NCBI RefSeq assembly: GCF_001542415.1
Contig: NZ_LNCU01000056.1
Span: 1 to 35,127, forward strand
Length of the DNA: 35,127 nt
Reading direction: 5' to 3'
Source of the DNA: Bradyrhizobium macuxiense
GTDB lineage: Bacteria; Pseudomonadota; Alphaproteobacteria; Rhizobiales; Xanthobacteraceae
Below the pieces are notes generated by a model. It worked only from the letters and a program-made list of their open reading frames with translations. It was not told where the DNA came from and did no database searches. A program made the position numbers and the translations under genes. Shown here in pieces: positions 1-9,173 of this stretch. The first letter of the stretch is position 1. Each line of letters opens with the position of its first letter.

Positions 1-1
1 C

Positions 2-2485
2 GACGACCATCCGACCGCCAATGCGGACACCGCGACGGCGCAGGACGGCGGTTCGGCGGTGACGGTGCTGACCGGCAATGTGTCGAGCGTGATGGCGAAC
101 GACGTGTCGGGCGCGGATGCGCCGATCAACGTGACGGCGGTGGTTGCGACCAGCAACGGCAATCTTGCCGGCACGGTCGGGACGGCGCTGACCGGCGAGT
201 TCGGCAAGCTGACGCTGAACGCGGACGGCACCTTCAGCTACACGCCGAACCACAATGTGCTGGTCGGCTCGCAGGACGTGTTCACCTACACGATCACGGA
301 CGATGACGGCACGACGTCGAGCACGACGCTGACGATCACGATCACGGCGGGCCAGGGCCCGGTGGCGGGCGGCGACTCCGCGCTGTCGGTGAACGAGAGT
401 GCGCTGGCGCCGAACGGCTCGGGCGCGCATCTGACGCCGGACGTTGCGACGACGCAGGTGTCGTTCACGGCGGGCGCCGACGACCTCCATGTGACGCTGA
501 ACGCGGGCGCGCTGACCACGCTGCTGGCCGGCTTCCCGAACCTGGTCTGGACCACCAGCGCCAACGGCCAGGAGATCGTCGGCACGCAGAACGGCGTCGA
601 CGTGGTGAAGTTCGACATCACGGCGGGCGCGACGGTTGCGGCCGGGACGACCGGCCAGGTGACGGTGACGGAGACGCTGCTTGCGGCGATCCAGGGCGAA
701 GGCTCGGCGTCGCCGGATCTCGGCACGCTGAACGTGGTTGCGACCGACACGCTGAACGGCGGCTCGGTGACGGACCACGTCACGGCCAACGTCGTCGACG
801 ACAAGCCTGCGATCCTCTCGGTTCAAAATGTCGTCATGCCGAACGTGAGCCAAACCGAGGCCCACGGTTCATGGCAGCCCATATTCGGGGCGGACGGTCT
901 CAACGCAACAGCAGCAATCGGAATTAGCCTGGGAACTGCGCCCGGTAGCGAGACTTACTCGTTCAGCAACAATGTAGGAACCAGCGCAACCGGCGAACAA
1001 ATCAACCAGGTCACGGTGACCCCGACCACCGGGACGGCCTACACATTCTACGAGTACACACATTATGACGCGACAACGCATAGCTCCGAAATGTTCGCGT
1101 ATCAGACGCTGGCCGGCGCGCAGACGGAACTGGCAAGTAGTCAGTTCTTCACACTTACGATGGCGGCGGATGGCACATACGATTTCCATCTTGCATCGAA
1201 CCAGTTGCAAACTTTGGTGACCACCAATCTGACGACCATCTCGGCCGGTCATAGCGGCTGGGCTGAAGTCAACGGGACAACCTCCAGCATCGGCAGTGGC
1301 ACCCCGCCGCCCGGCTACGACGTTCTGATCCAGGGCGGCACCAATTACGTAGCGGCATCCGGTGCATTTACGCTGGGATATGTGAATTCAAACAATCACA
1401 GCTTCGGGGTGAATAATGCCAATTTCGACAATGGCGAGGTTGTAGATTTCAAGTTCGGCACAGCACAAACTTACGCATCGTTCGGCGTCTATTCGCCGGC
1501 CTCGACCGACAGTTTCCAAGTTTATATCTGGGATTCCTCGCATACACACTATTTGACCGAGACGCTGGCGGGGAATGCCTCGACGTTCATTATCGACACG
1601 GCCCACTGGACTGGCACTGGCACCAATAACTTGGCAGCGTTTAATAACTTTGTTGCGACGTATGGTGGTTTCTCAGAGATGGACGTCGTGAACACCGGGA
1701 CCTCGGTTGGCCTCACATCTATCAGCTATAACGAGAAGGTGACGGTGACCGATACAACTCTGACCTTCGCTCCCACCATTACCGATGGTGACGGCGACAC
1801 GGCGACGAGCGCAAGCAACCTCACGGTCACTCTGGATGGCAGTCATACCGGCTCCGGATACCAACTGACGGGGACGAACGCCGTCTTCGTCGCAAGCGCG
1901 ACCGGAGCCGATACGTTCACGGCGACCGGAACCAACAACACGGTCGATTTCTCGAACGCGTCAGGTTCCGTCCAGGTTAATCTTGCGACCCATACCTATG
2001 GCGGATCAGCAAGCGGTGACACGCTGACGGGTATAGAAAATCTGATCGGCTCCTCGCACAATGGCGACGTTCTGGTCGGCGATGCCAACAACAATATTCT
2101 GATCGCAGGTCTGGGTCAGGCAACACTGACGGGAGGGGGCGGTAACGACATCTTCGTGCTGCCGGGCTCCGGAGCAGCGCACGACACCATCACTGACTTC
2201 TCTGCCCTGGCCGATCAGATCTTCGTCGATATCCCCGGCGGTCAGAACCTCACGATCGGGTCTGCGCAGTCGATCACGGCTGGTCAGTTCACCTCTTCGG
2301 CCACCACCGGTGGGACCGAGAATACCGCGAGCGCTTGGAACGAAAGCAACAGCGCCAACAAGTTCTTCTTCAACAATACGACCCAGGAGCTCTGGTATTC
2401 AGCAAACGGAACGGGCAGCGACAAGGTGGACCTGGCTCACCTGAGCACGGGCATTCCGGCAACTGCGAACGTCCACATTCGGTAA
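2..2485 (+). CDS. Large VCBS/RTX-type surface adhesin, C-terminal part (5' end outside window)
   Basis: The reading frame is open from base 2, so the true start lies upstream; 827 residues are visible. The N-terminal visible part has cadherin/VCBS-like modules (a 'LTLNADGTFSYTPN' type strand near bases 205-250, then 'DVFTYTITDDDGT'). A second module covers about 360-800. A less GC-rich module covers about 810-1750. A 'DGDGDTATS' motif lies near 1785. The C-terminus has RTX-like repeats ending in GGGGNDIFVL (about 2130-2160), then 'DTITDFS..ADQIFVDI', the usual C-terminal type I secretion target. The protein is expected to be exported in one step by the ABC/HlyD/TolC genes encoded convergently at 3775-9173 and to act in attachment or biofilm formation. 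Family assignment is strong; the ligand is unknown. Confidence 0.9.
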   Translation, partial: DDHPTANADTATAQDGGSAVTVLTGNVSSVMANDVSGADAPINVTAVVATSNGNLAGTVGTALTGEFGKLTLNADGTFSYTPNHNVLVGSQDVFTYTITDDDGTTSSTTLTITITAGQGPVAGGDSALSVNESALAPNGSGAHLTPDVATTQVSFTAGADDLHVTLNAGALTTLLAGFPNLVWTTSANGQEIVGTQNGVDVVKFDITAGATVAAGTTGQVTVTETLLAAIQGEGSASPDLGTLNVVATDTLNGGSVTDHVTANVVDDKPAILSVQNVVMPNVSQTEAHGSWQPIFGADGLNATAAIGISLGTAPGSETYSFSNNVGTSATGEQINQVTVTPTTGTAYTFYEYTHYDATTHSSEMFAYQTLAGAQTELASSQFFTLTMAADGTYDFHLASNQLQTLVTTNLTTISAGHSGWAEVNGTTSSIGSGTPPPGYDVLIQGGTNYVAASGAFTLGYVNSNNHSFGVNNANFDNGEVVDFKFGTAQTYASFGVYSPASTDSFQVYIWDSSHTHYLTETLAGNASTFIIDTAHWTGTGTNNLAAFNNFVATYGGFSEMDVVNTGTSVGLTSISYNEKVTVTDTTLTFAPTITDGDGDTATSASNLTVTLDGSHTGSGYQLTGTNAVFVASATGADTFTATGTNNTVDFSNASGSVQVNLATHTYGGSASGDTLTGIENLIGSSHNGDVLVGDANNNILIAGLGQATLTGGGGNDIFVLPGSGAAHDTITDFSALADQIFVDIPGGQNLTIGSAQSITAGQFTSSATTGGTENTASAWNESNSANKFFFNNTTQELWYSANGTGSDKVDLAHLSTGIPATANVHIR

Positions 2486-2498
2486 AATTGTGTATTGA

Positions 2499-2538
2499 AA
2501 AAGCCCGCCGGCGATCCTTCGTTGGCGGGCTTTTATTT
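2499..2538. terminator. Rho-independent terminator between adhesin and protease genes
   Basis: An 11-bp perfect stem (AAAAGCCCGCC with GGCGGGCTTTT) encloses a 14-nt loop, with further T-rich sequence on the plus side. It starts 13 bases after the adhesin stop. The A-tract on the left arm means it could also terminate the convergent minus-strand gene that ends at 2547. Confidence 0.9.
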
Positions 2539-2546
2539 GCATTAGA

Positions 2547-3554
2547 TCACATCAATAGCGGCAGCGTGCCTATGTTGCCGCCGCCGGCTGGGGCATCCAC
2601 GCTGGTCCATTCGGTGTCGGCCGCATTGGCGGCCGCCGGCGCGGCGTCGAACTCGTCGCCAAACGGCAGCCGCTTGGCGTAGGGCGCCGCGAACAGCTGC
2701 ACGCCGCGCTCGTTGATCGCAAACATCGGCGTGAAGTTGGCGAGCTCGCCGTCGTCGATCAGCTCGGAGCGGCGGCTGTCCAGGATCAGCCAATGGCCAT
2801 CCAGGCGTGCCGCCAGCACGGCGTGATCCTGGCGGATGGCGCGGTCGCGGCCCAGTACCAGGCGCAGGTCGTCGCGCGCGAAACCGGCTTCGCTGAGCGC
2901 GATGTATTTTGCGATCGCGTAGTCCTCGCAATCGCCCTTGCCGGTGGCAAAGGTGGCGAGCGGCGCCGTCCAGCGGTCGGCCTCGCCGAACTGGGCGAAG
3001 TCGCTCACATAGCGGATCGCTTGGTTGATGGCGCGGTTGGCCTCATCCAGCCGGTCGCGTCCGGATTTGGCCTTGACCGCGCCGATCAGGCGGAGGAACT
3101 GCGCGGCATTGGGCGGGCAGCCGGTCGCGTTCTCCCGGCACTGCTCGAGGACGGTACGCTCCTTTGCCAGATCGGCTTCGAGGCCACGCCATTTGCGCCA
3201 CAGGCTGTTCTCCGGTGCGCGGAAGGTGAACAGGCCGAACGGCTCGGCGCCAACAGGCGGAAGCGGTTTTGACGCGGGCAGGGCGTCCGTCGCAGTCGAC
3301 GGCGTGAGCAAGGCGGTGCGAAGGGCGTTCGGGCCGCGGCCACGCTGCCGGTCGAGCTTGGCCAGGACGTCAGTGATGGTGAAGAAGGTGGCCGGCGGGC
3401 GGTTCGCTGCGGCGTCCGACGCCGGCGCGAGCTCGCCGGCGGGGGGGCCGAGAGAGAGCTCGTCCGCGGCAAACGCTAATGGCGCAAAGCAAAGACTTAT
3501 TGAAAATGCAGCCACGGCCATGACCGCCGTCGAAGCAGACTTCAGCGACTTCAT
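2547..3554 (-). CDS. LapG-like periplasmic transglutaminase-fold cysteine protease (BTLCP)
   Basis: 335 residues with a signal peptide (about 1-30, ending FAPLAFAA). The C-terminal half has the bacterial transglutaminase-like cysteine proteinase core: Cys209 in GKGDCEDYA, His244 in QDHAVLAA and Asp259 in WLILDSR, so the Cys-His-Asp triad is intact. In Pseudomonas, LapG of this family is a calcium-dependent periplasmic protease that cuts the N-terminus of the LapA adhesin when the c-di-GMP receptor LapD lets it go. Here the gene ends next to the adhesin gene and follows the type I secretion genes, which fits an adhesin-releasing role. The start is supported by a GGGGAC ribosome site. The extra N-terminal region (about 31-115) is longer than in a minimal LapG. 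The substrate is inferred. Confidence 0.85.
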   Translation of the reverse strand: MKSLKSASTAVMAVAAFSISLCFAPLAFAADELSLGPPAGELAPASDAAANRPPATFFTITDVLAKLDRQRGRGPNALRTALLTPSTATDALPASKPLPPVGAEPFGLFTFRAPENSLWRKWRGLEADLAKERTVLEQCRENATGCPPNAAQFLRLIGAVKAKSGRDRLDEANRAINQAIRYVSDFAQFGEADRWTAPLATFATGKGDCEDYAIAKYIALSEAGFARDDLRLVLGRDRAIRQDHAVLAARLDGHWLILDSRRSELIDDGELANFTPMFAINERGVQLFAAPYAKRLPFGDEFDAAPAAANAADTEWTSVDAPAGGGNIGTLPLLM

Positions 3555-3727
3555 ATGACGTCCCCAATGTCGGGGACCGTCAACGTCTGTGCGTCGATCT
3601 GCGTCCCCGCTGTTATCGGGACGCAGACTGGCGCCGTCGCCGCTTAAGCAGAGTTAAGTGGAGGGGCGGGCTCCGGGGATTGTCGGAAAGGCGGTAAATC
3701 CGGGGTTTGCCGGTTCGTTCGAAATTG

Positions 3728-3750
3728 AACGATCGGTGGTAACGATCGGT
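3728..3750. repeat. Direct repeat AACGATCGGT x2
   Basis: Two exact 10-bp copies (3728-3737 and 3741-3750), 13 bp start to start, lie in the spacer between the HlyD-like gene and the LapG-like gene, about 175 bp upstream of the latter's start. They could be a tandem operator or chance. Confidence 0.4.
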
Positions 3751-3751
3751 T

Positions 3752-3770
3752 GACCACGGAGGCCGTGGTC
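3752..3770 (-). terminator. GC-rich hairpin just after the HlyD-like gene
   Basis: GACCACGG-AGG-CCGTGGTC forms a perfect 8-bp stem with a 3-nt loop, starting 4 bases beyond the stop of the minus-strand adaptor gene. No T-tract follows, so it may act as an mRNA 3' stabiliser or weak terminator rather than a classical intrinsic terminator. Confidence 0.45.
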
Positions 3771-3774
3771 CCGA

Positions 3775-5025
3775 TCAGCGTTCGCGCAGGGCCTCGTCGC
3801 GCAGCAGGCGGGCGGGCTTGATGATGTAGTCCAGCACGGATTTCTCGCCGGTCAGGACCTCGACCGTGGCCACCATGCCCGGAATGATCGGCAGCGGATG
3901 CTGCTCGGTTCCGAGATGGTTTTTGTCGGTGCGCACCATGACCCGGTAGAAGGTCTCGGGACGCTCGGTCTTTTCCGCCTTGTCGTCGACGATGGTGTCG
4001 GCGCTGATGCGTTCGACCCTGCCCTTCAGCGATCCGTAGACCGAGGAGTCATAGGCGCTGATCTTCACCACTGCGTCCTGGTCGGGACGGATGAAGGCGA
4101 TGTCCTGGGGACGAATCCGGCCTTCCACCAGCAGGGTGTCGTCGAGGGGCACGATATCCATGAGGTTGGCACCTGGCTGCACGACGGCGCCGATCGTGCT
4201 GATGTTCAATTTGTTGACGATGCCGTGGACCGGCGCCTTCAGATCGGTGCGGCGCACCCGATCCTCGGCGGACTTGATGTTCTCGTCGAGAACGGCGAGA
4301 TCGGCGCGCGATTTGGCGAGATCCTCGTCGGCCTGTGAACGGAACGACGTGGTGATGTTCGCGATCTTCGACTGCGCTTCCGCCAGCTGGCCCTTCATGT
4401 CGGTTGCCTGGCGGTCAAGCCGCAGCATCTCGATTTCGGGCACGACCTTCTGCTCATAGAGCTTGCGGGTCAGGGTCTGCTCGCGTTCCAGGAGCTTGAG
4501 GGAGCCGGTGAGGCGCGTGACCTGCTGATTGAGGACGTCGATGTCCTGCGCGACCTTCTGCGACCGCATCTTGAACACGCTGGCTTCGGTCGCAACGGCG
4601 GCAGGGACCATCTTATCGAGATCATCCGGAAAGGTGATCTCGCTTCGTCCGCGCGCCTCGGCCTCGAGACGGGCCACCCGCGCTGCCATCGCCGCGCGGC
4701 GCTCGCGGATTTCGCCGAACTCGGCGGCGAATTTCGTGTCGTCGATCCGCATCAGCGACTGGCCCTGCTGAACGATGTCGCCTTCCCGGACCAGGATGTC
4801 GCCGACGATGCCACCTTCGAGCGATTGCACCACCTGCATTTGGCGCGACGGCACGACGCGGCCGCTGCCGCGCTTGACCTCGTCTAGCACGGCAAAATGC
4901 GCCCAGATCAGAAACGTCGCAAGCAACGCGCAGGACGTCCACAGCAGCATGCGTGAGGTGCGGGGCGTGCGCAGCAGCGCCGCGGACCGGATATCGTTTG
5001 CAAACGCAAAATCGGAAGACGCCAT
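3775..5025 (-). CDS. Type I secretion membrane-fusion (adaptor) protein, HlyD family
   Basis: 416 residues. There is a short cytoplasmic N-terminus, one transmembrane helix at about 28-48 (LLWTSCALLATFLIWAHFAVL), a biotinyl-lipoyl-like segment (RGSGRVVPSRQMQVVQSLEGG), a long alpha-helical hairpin with coiled-coil character (about 95-245), and a C-terminal beta-barrel region with a second lipoyl half (DLKAPVHGIVNKL). This is the standard architecture of adaptors that bridge the inner-membrane ABC transporter and a TolC channel. It lies 12 bases downstream of the ABC transporter gene on the same strand, so the two are surely cotranscribed. It is LapC-like by context. Confidence 0.93.
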   Translation of the reverse strand: MASSDFAFANDIRSAALLRTPRTSRMLLWTSCALLATFLIWAHFAVLDEVKRGSGRVVPSRQMQVVQSLEGGIVGDILVREGDIVQQGQSLMRIDDTKFAAEFGEIRERRAAMAARVARLEAEARGRSEITFPDDLDKMVPAAVATEASVFKMRSQKVAQDIDVLNQQVTRLTGSLKLLEREQTLTRKLYEQKVVPEIEMLRLDRQATDMKGQLAEAQSKIANITTSFRSQADEDLAKSRADLAVLDENIKSAEDRVRRTDLKAPVHGIVNKLNISTIGAVVQPGANLMDIVPLDDTLLVEGRIRPQDIAFIRPDQDAVVKISAYDSSVYGSLKGRVERISADTIVDDKAEKTERPETFYRVMVRTDKNHLGTEQHPLPIIPGMVATVEVLTGEKSVLDYIIKPARLLRDEALRER

Positions 5026-5037
5026 AATATTCGCTCG

Positions 5038-7290
5038 TTATGCAGATTTCGGCTGGATCGTATTCTCAGGCGACGGAGGCGTGGCTGCGGGCTTTCCCTG
5101 GAGCAGGGCGAGCACCTTGTCGCGCGGGCCGTCGGCAACCAGGCGGCCGTTGTCGAACAGCAGCAGGCGATCGACCATGTTCAGCAATGACAGACGATGG
5201 GTCGAGATGATGATGGTCATACGGTCGTCGCGGAGTCCCTTGAGGCGTTCAAGGAATTCCTGCTCGCTGCGGATATCGAAGTGCGCGGTCGGCTCGTCGA
5301 GAAACAGCACGCGAGGCTTGCGGATCAAGACTCGCGCGAGCCCGATGGCCTGCTTCTGGCCGCCCGACAGGCTGCGGCCGCCTTCCGAGATGGGCATGTC
5401 GTAGCCCATCGGGTGGCCGGCGATGAAGCTCTCGACGCCCGAGAGCCGCGCGGCCAGCAGGATTTCCTCATCGGTCGCTTCCGGCTTGCCGAGCGCAATG
5501 TTGTCCCGCAGCTTGCCGAAGAACAGGTCCGTATCCTGCATCGCAAAGCCGATGCCGGTGCGCAGGTCCGAAGGATCGTATTGGCGCGAGTCCACGCCAT
5601 CGACCATGATACGTCCTTCCTTCGGCTCGTAGAAGCCCAGCAACAGCCGTCCGACCGTGGTCTTGCCCGATCCGACCCGGCCGATGACGCCGACCCTTTC
5701 TCCGCTCTCGACCTTGAAGCTGACCTTCTCGAGCGCATTGCCCGGCGCGTTGGGATAGGCGAACGAGACGTTCTCGAAGGCGATCTTGCCGTCGTTGATC
5801 CGTCTCGCGACATAGGAGCGGGTCGGCGATCGTTCCCGCTCGATCGACATGATGCGGTCGATCGCCTTGAGCGACGTCAGCGTCTGCGTGCCCTTGGTGA
5901 TCACGGATGCGATCCCGGCGATAGGCGCCAGAACGCGGCCGGCGAGCATGTTTGCGGCGACCAGCGCGCCGACACTGAGCTGGCCGTCGAGGATCAGGAA
6001 AATGCCGACGATCACGAGCAGCAGGCTGGTGATCTGCTGGGCCGTGCTCGTGCTCGTCAGCGACATCGACGACCAGAAGTGAACGTCCTCACCGGATCGG
6101 GCTGTCGCCGCGACCGAGCGCTCCCACAAGGTCTGCATGCGAGCCTCGGCGCCGGTCGCACGGACGGTTTCGAGGCTGGACAGCGACTCGACGAGCACGC
6201 CGTGACGGGCCGCGGATTCGGCTTGCAGCCGCTTCATCGCGCGATCGAGCGGGCGCTGCAGCAGGAATCCGATCAGCATGACGAGAGGGAGCATGATCAG
6301 CGGGATCCAGGCCAGCGGCCCGGCGATCAAGAACAGTACCCCGACAAACAGGATGGCGAACAGCAGGTCGGTCGCCGACACCACGCTTCCGGATGTGAAG
6401 AATTCTCGCACCGAGTCGAAGTCGCGAAGCTGATTGGCGATGATGCCGACGGAGGTCGGCCGCTGCGCCATCTTCACCGCCATCACATGCTCGAAGATGT
6501 TGGCGGCCAGCACGACATCGATGGTCTTGCCGGTCACGTCGATCATGCGGCTGCGGACCATGCGGAAGATGAAATCGAAGACGATGCCGAGCCCCATTCC
6601 GATCGAAAGCGCGATCAGGGAGGGGATTGCTCCGTTGGGGATGACGCGGTCATAGACGCTCATCGTAAACAGCGGCGTCGCCAGCGCGAGGATGTTGGTC
6701 AGGAAGGCGGCGATCGCTATGTGCCCGTAGCTGCGCCAATGCGCCTTCACCACCGACCAGAACCAATGATTCTTGGGGACGTCGCCCGCTGCGACGGTCC
6801 GCGCATCGGCCTGCGCAGCGCTTCGCACCAGAAATGCGTAGCCGGTATAATCGCTCGCGATCGAGGCGATGTCGGCGATGTGCGGGGCGTTCGGCGTCGC
6901 CGGATCGATGATCCTAATCGTCTTGTTCGCTGCATCCACACCCAGGAGGATGAGCGCAGATCCGTCCTTCATGATCAGGACGGCGGGCAAGACCAGCGCG
7001 GGAATGCCCGAAATGTCGCGCTTGACAGCTTCGGTCTCGAGACCGGCACGCCTGGCCGCGCGGTCGTAGAGCGAAACCGACAAGCGTCCATCCGTGATCG
7101 GAAGTCCGCCCAGGAGAGCCTCGCGGCTCACCGCACGGCCGTGATGAGCAGCAAGATAGGTTAGCGACGCGGTAAGGGGATCATCGCCCAACGCTCGCGG
7201 CCGATTTTGCGCGGCGGGCTTCCGATCGGGATCATCTGTCGACGGCGGCTGGCCGGCATCGGCATCCGGCTTCGGAGTTCGAAATAACAA
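5038..7290 (-). CDS. Type I secretion ABC transporter with C39-like domain, LapB-like
   Basis: 750 residues. The N-terminal region (about 30-150) resembles a C39 peptidase-like domain, but where C39 enzymes carry a catalytic Cys the sequence reads DPLTASLTYLAAHHG, so it is probably a non-proteolytic substrate-docking domain, as in RTX exporters. About six membrane helices follow (170-460), then an ATPase domain with Walker A GRVGSGKTT near 537, signature LSGGQ near 640 and Walker B VLFLDEP shortly after. The start is TTG at 7290, supported by an AAAGGG ribosome site; no better ATG fits. It energises export of the RTX adhesin, and the HlyD-like adaptor gene follows directly. Confidence 0.93.
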   Translation of the reverse strand: MLFRTPKPDADAGQPPSTDDPDRKPAAQNRPRALGDDPLTASLTYLAAHHGRAVSREALLGGLPITDGRLSVSLYDRAARRAGLETEAVKRDISGIPALVLPAVLIMKDGSALILLGVDAANKTIRIIDPATPNAPHIADIASIASDYTGYAFLVRSAAQADARTVAAGDVPKNHWFWSVVKAHWRSYGHIAIAAFLTNILALATPLFTMSVYDRVIPNGAIPSLIALSIGMGLGIVFDFIFRMVRSRMIDVTGKTIDVVLAANIFEHVMAVKMAQRPTSVGIIANQLRDFDSVREFFTSGSVVSATDLLFAILFVGVLFLIAGPLAWIPLIMLPLVMLIGFLLQRPLDRAMKRLQAESAARHGVLVESLSSLETVRATGAEARMQTLWERSVAATARSGEDVHFWSSMSLTSTSTAQQITSLLLVIVGIFLILDGQLSVGALVAANMLAGRVLAPIAGIASVITKGTQTLTSLKAIDRIMSIERERSPTRSYVARRINDGKIAFENVSFAYPNAPGNALEKVSFKVESGERVGVIGRVGSGKTTVGRLLLGFYEPKEGRIMVDGVDSRQYDPSDLRTGIGFAMQDTDLFFGKLRDNIALGKPEATDEEILLAARLSGVESFIAGHPMGYDMPISEGGRSLSGGQKQAIGLARVLIRKPRVLFLDEPTAHFDIRSEQEFLERLKGLRDDRMTIIISTHRLSLLNMVDRLLLFDNGRLVADGPRDKVLALLQGKPAATPPSPENTIQPKSA

Positions 7291-7414
7291 CTTGGAAACC
7301 CTTTGATAGCCAAACAGGAAGTTTTCAAAAATCGGCTTTGATCAGTTGACCCAGATTATCGCAAAAGGCGAGCCAAATCACGGAATCCTGCTTTAAGAGT
7401 TAATTAACAAAGTG

Positions 7415-7442
7415 AAAAGGCCCCCTCTTTACGGGGGCCTTT
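7415..7442 (-). terminator. Rho-independent terminator after tolC-like gene
   Basis: A perfect 10-bp stem (AAAGGCCCCC with GGGGGCCTTT, 7-nt loop) is followed on the minus strand by a T-tract. It lies 28 bases past the stop of the outer-membrane gene and upstream of the ABC transporter, so tolC is probably its own transcription unit with at most read-through into the exporter genes. Confidence 0.9.
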
Positions 7443-7469
7443 CCGAAATTATGGGCTGGATTGCAGGCT

Positions 7470-9173
7470 TTACTGCGTTGAGATCGGGAAGACGGACGTC
7501 ATCCACTGCGGCCTCGTCGAGGCATAGGAATTCGCGCCTCCCGAAGACGGCTCTGCGTAAATGACGGTTGGTCCGTTGGCAGCGCTCTTCTGCTGCATGA
7601 CCCATTCGGAAGCACCAGGCACAGCCGCATTTGTCGTCGAACCAGCCCAACGGTCCGCGAAACCGGCATCATTCGGCTGAGCTGCCGCGTAGCCTGCGGC
7701 GCGGCGCGCCGAAGCGACAGGGGCCGGCGTCGCGACATGCAGCGGTTCCGAGCCCGTCTGTGGCAGGTCCACGCGAAGGGTGGGCAGCGTGTAGCGGGGC
7801 AGGCCGCCGTACTGAAGCACGTCCACCGGAGCGGCATCGACCGGCGGCGGGGCCTTCAAATACTGGATCAACGTTCCCATCGCTGCCAGCAGCTGGTAGT
7901 CGGCGAAAACAACGACGCCGCGCGCAGAGGTGAGTGAGACCGATGCGTTAAAGAACTGGTTCTGCGCGTTCAACAGATCGATCAGGGAACGTTGACCGAG
8001 CTCGTATTCCTTCTGGAAGGCCGCGATGGTCTTCCGGTCTGCATCCAGCTGGCGCGACAGGGCCGCAATGCGCGTGGCCGTAATAGTACGGGCGTTCCAA
8101 GCCTTGTCGATCGATTCATAAGCGTCGCGCTGCAGCCGGGCGTGCTTCATGGTTGCCTCGGTGTAGCGCTCGGCCTTCTCCGAGCGATTCCAGGCGTCCT
8201 GGCCGCCCCGGAAGATGTCCCACGACATCACGACCTTGCCGCTGTAGTCCTCATGGGTCACCGCGGGGAGCCCGGGGCTCGTGACGTAGGGGAACGAGTT
8301 GTCGTAGTGCGTCGCGCGGCCTTCAAGATAGAACTTCGGGCCGAACAAGCCGTCGGTCGCCCGGAAATCCTGCTTGGCGGCGTCGGCGTCGGATTGAGCC
8401 GCTGCGATTGTTGAATTGAACCGCAGGGTCGTCGCCAAGGCTTCGTCGCGGCTGTGCGGCAAACCCGCGAGCGGTGCCGGGAAGCGAAGATTGGTCGGCT
8501 CCAGGCCAATCACCTTGCGATACTTCGCCCTGGCGTCGTCGAGGCTGCGCTGAAATTCCGCAAGTGCTGCGCGAGCACTCTCAACGCGCTCTCGCGCTTG
8601 CTCCAGGTCGCCTTCACCGGCGCGGCCGCCCGAGAAGCGGGAATTCACGTTCGCAAAGATCTTCTCGTGGTTGGCGACGTTCTGCTGCGCGAGGCTGACG
8701 AGGCGCAGATAGCGCACGACGTCCACGTAAGCTTCGGCTCCGTCGAGCGCCAAGAGTTCGGTGCGCTCCTTGACGCGGGAGGCGGCAGCATTCACGCGCG
8801 CCGTCTGACGCCAGACCTCGTGGATCGACGAGAAGCCGTCCCAGAGCAGCTGCCGCACCACGACCGATTCCTGGCTGCCATTGCGCCACGGTCCCGAACC
8901 GGCGGTTGGGACCGTCAAGTTCGTGCTGATCACGCCTGGCGGTTGATCGAACTTTTCCGGCCCGTAGCTCGCATCGATGCGGACCTGCGGCAGCAGCGTG
9001 CTTTGCGTTTGCCTCAGTTCACTTTCTGTCGCGCGCCGGTTCGCTGACGCTTCGCCAACGCCGGGATTGGTCTGCATGGCCTGACGCAATGCATCGCTAA
9101 TAGAAAATACTTCGGCACACGCTGGGGTTGCCGCCAGACAGAGACCCGCAATGACGAGATACGCCGGTTTCAT
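7470..9173 (-). CDS. TolC-family type I secretion outer-membrane channel
   Basis: 567 residues with a clear signal peptide (MKPAYLVIAGLCLAATPACA, 1-20). Residues about 25-440 show the TolC/OEP pattern: an N-terminal 'SISDALRQAMQTNPGVGEA' helix, two internally similar halves rich in long Ala/Gln/Arg helices, and 'ELGQRSLIDLLNAQNQFFNA' near the end of the second half. Such proteins form the trimeric outer-membrane exit duct for type I secretion. Most relatives are about 430-480 residues; here an extra tail of roughly 120 residues rich in Ala, Pro, Ser and Thr follows. It is transcribed toward the ABC/HlyD genes and is separated from them by a strong terminator. Confidence 0.92.
   Translation of the reverse strand: MKPAYLVIAGLCLAATPACAEVFSISDALRQAMQTNPGVGEASANRRATESELRQTQSTLLPQVRIDASYGPEKFDQPPGVISTNLTVPTAGSGPWRNGSQESVVVRQLLWDGFSSIHEVWRQTARVNAAASRVKERTELLALDGAEAYVDVVRYLRLVSLAQQNVANHEKIFANVNSRFSGGRAGEGDLEQARERVESARAALAEFQRSLDDARAKYRKVIGLEPTNLRFPAPLAGLPHSRDEALATTLRFNSTIAAAQSDADAAKQDFRATDGLFGPKFYLEGRATHYDNSFPYVTSPGLPAVTHEDYSGKVVMSWDIFRGGQDAWNRSEKAERYTEATMKHARLQRDAYESIDKAWNARTITATRIAALSRQLDADRKTIAAFQKEYELGQRSLIDLLNAQNQFFNASVSLTSARGVVVFADYQLLAAMGTLIQYLKAPPPVDAAPVDVLQYGGLPRYTLPTLRVDLPQTGSEPLHVATPAPVASARRAAGYAAAQPNDAGFADRWAGSTTNAAVPGASEWVMQQKSAANGPTVIYAEPSSGGANSYASTRPQWMTSVFPISTQ

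Noticed and set aside
286..804. A 172-residue minus-strand frame inside the adhesin gene
   Set aside because: It is a Ser/Val/Thr/Ala-rich shadow of the adhesin's Thr/Val/Asp codons; no ribosome site and no family.
5197..7164. A 655-residue open frame on the plus strand
   Set aside because: It is antisense to the ABC transporter gene, very rich in Arg, Asp, His and Gln with no motif, and a typical GC-rich mirror frame of a real gene.
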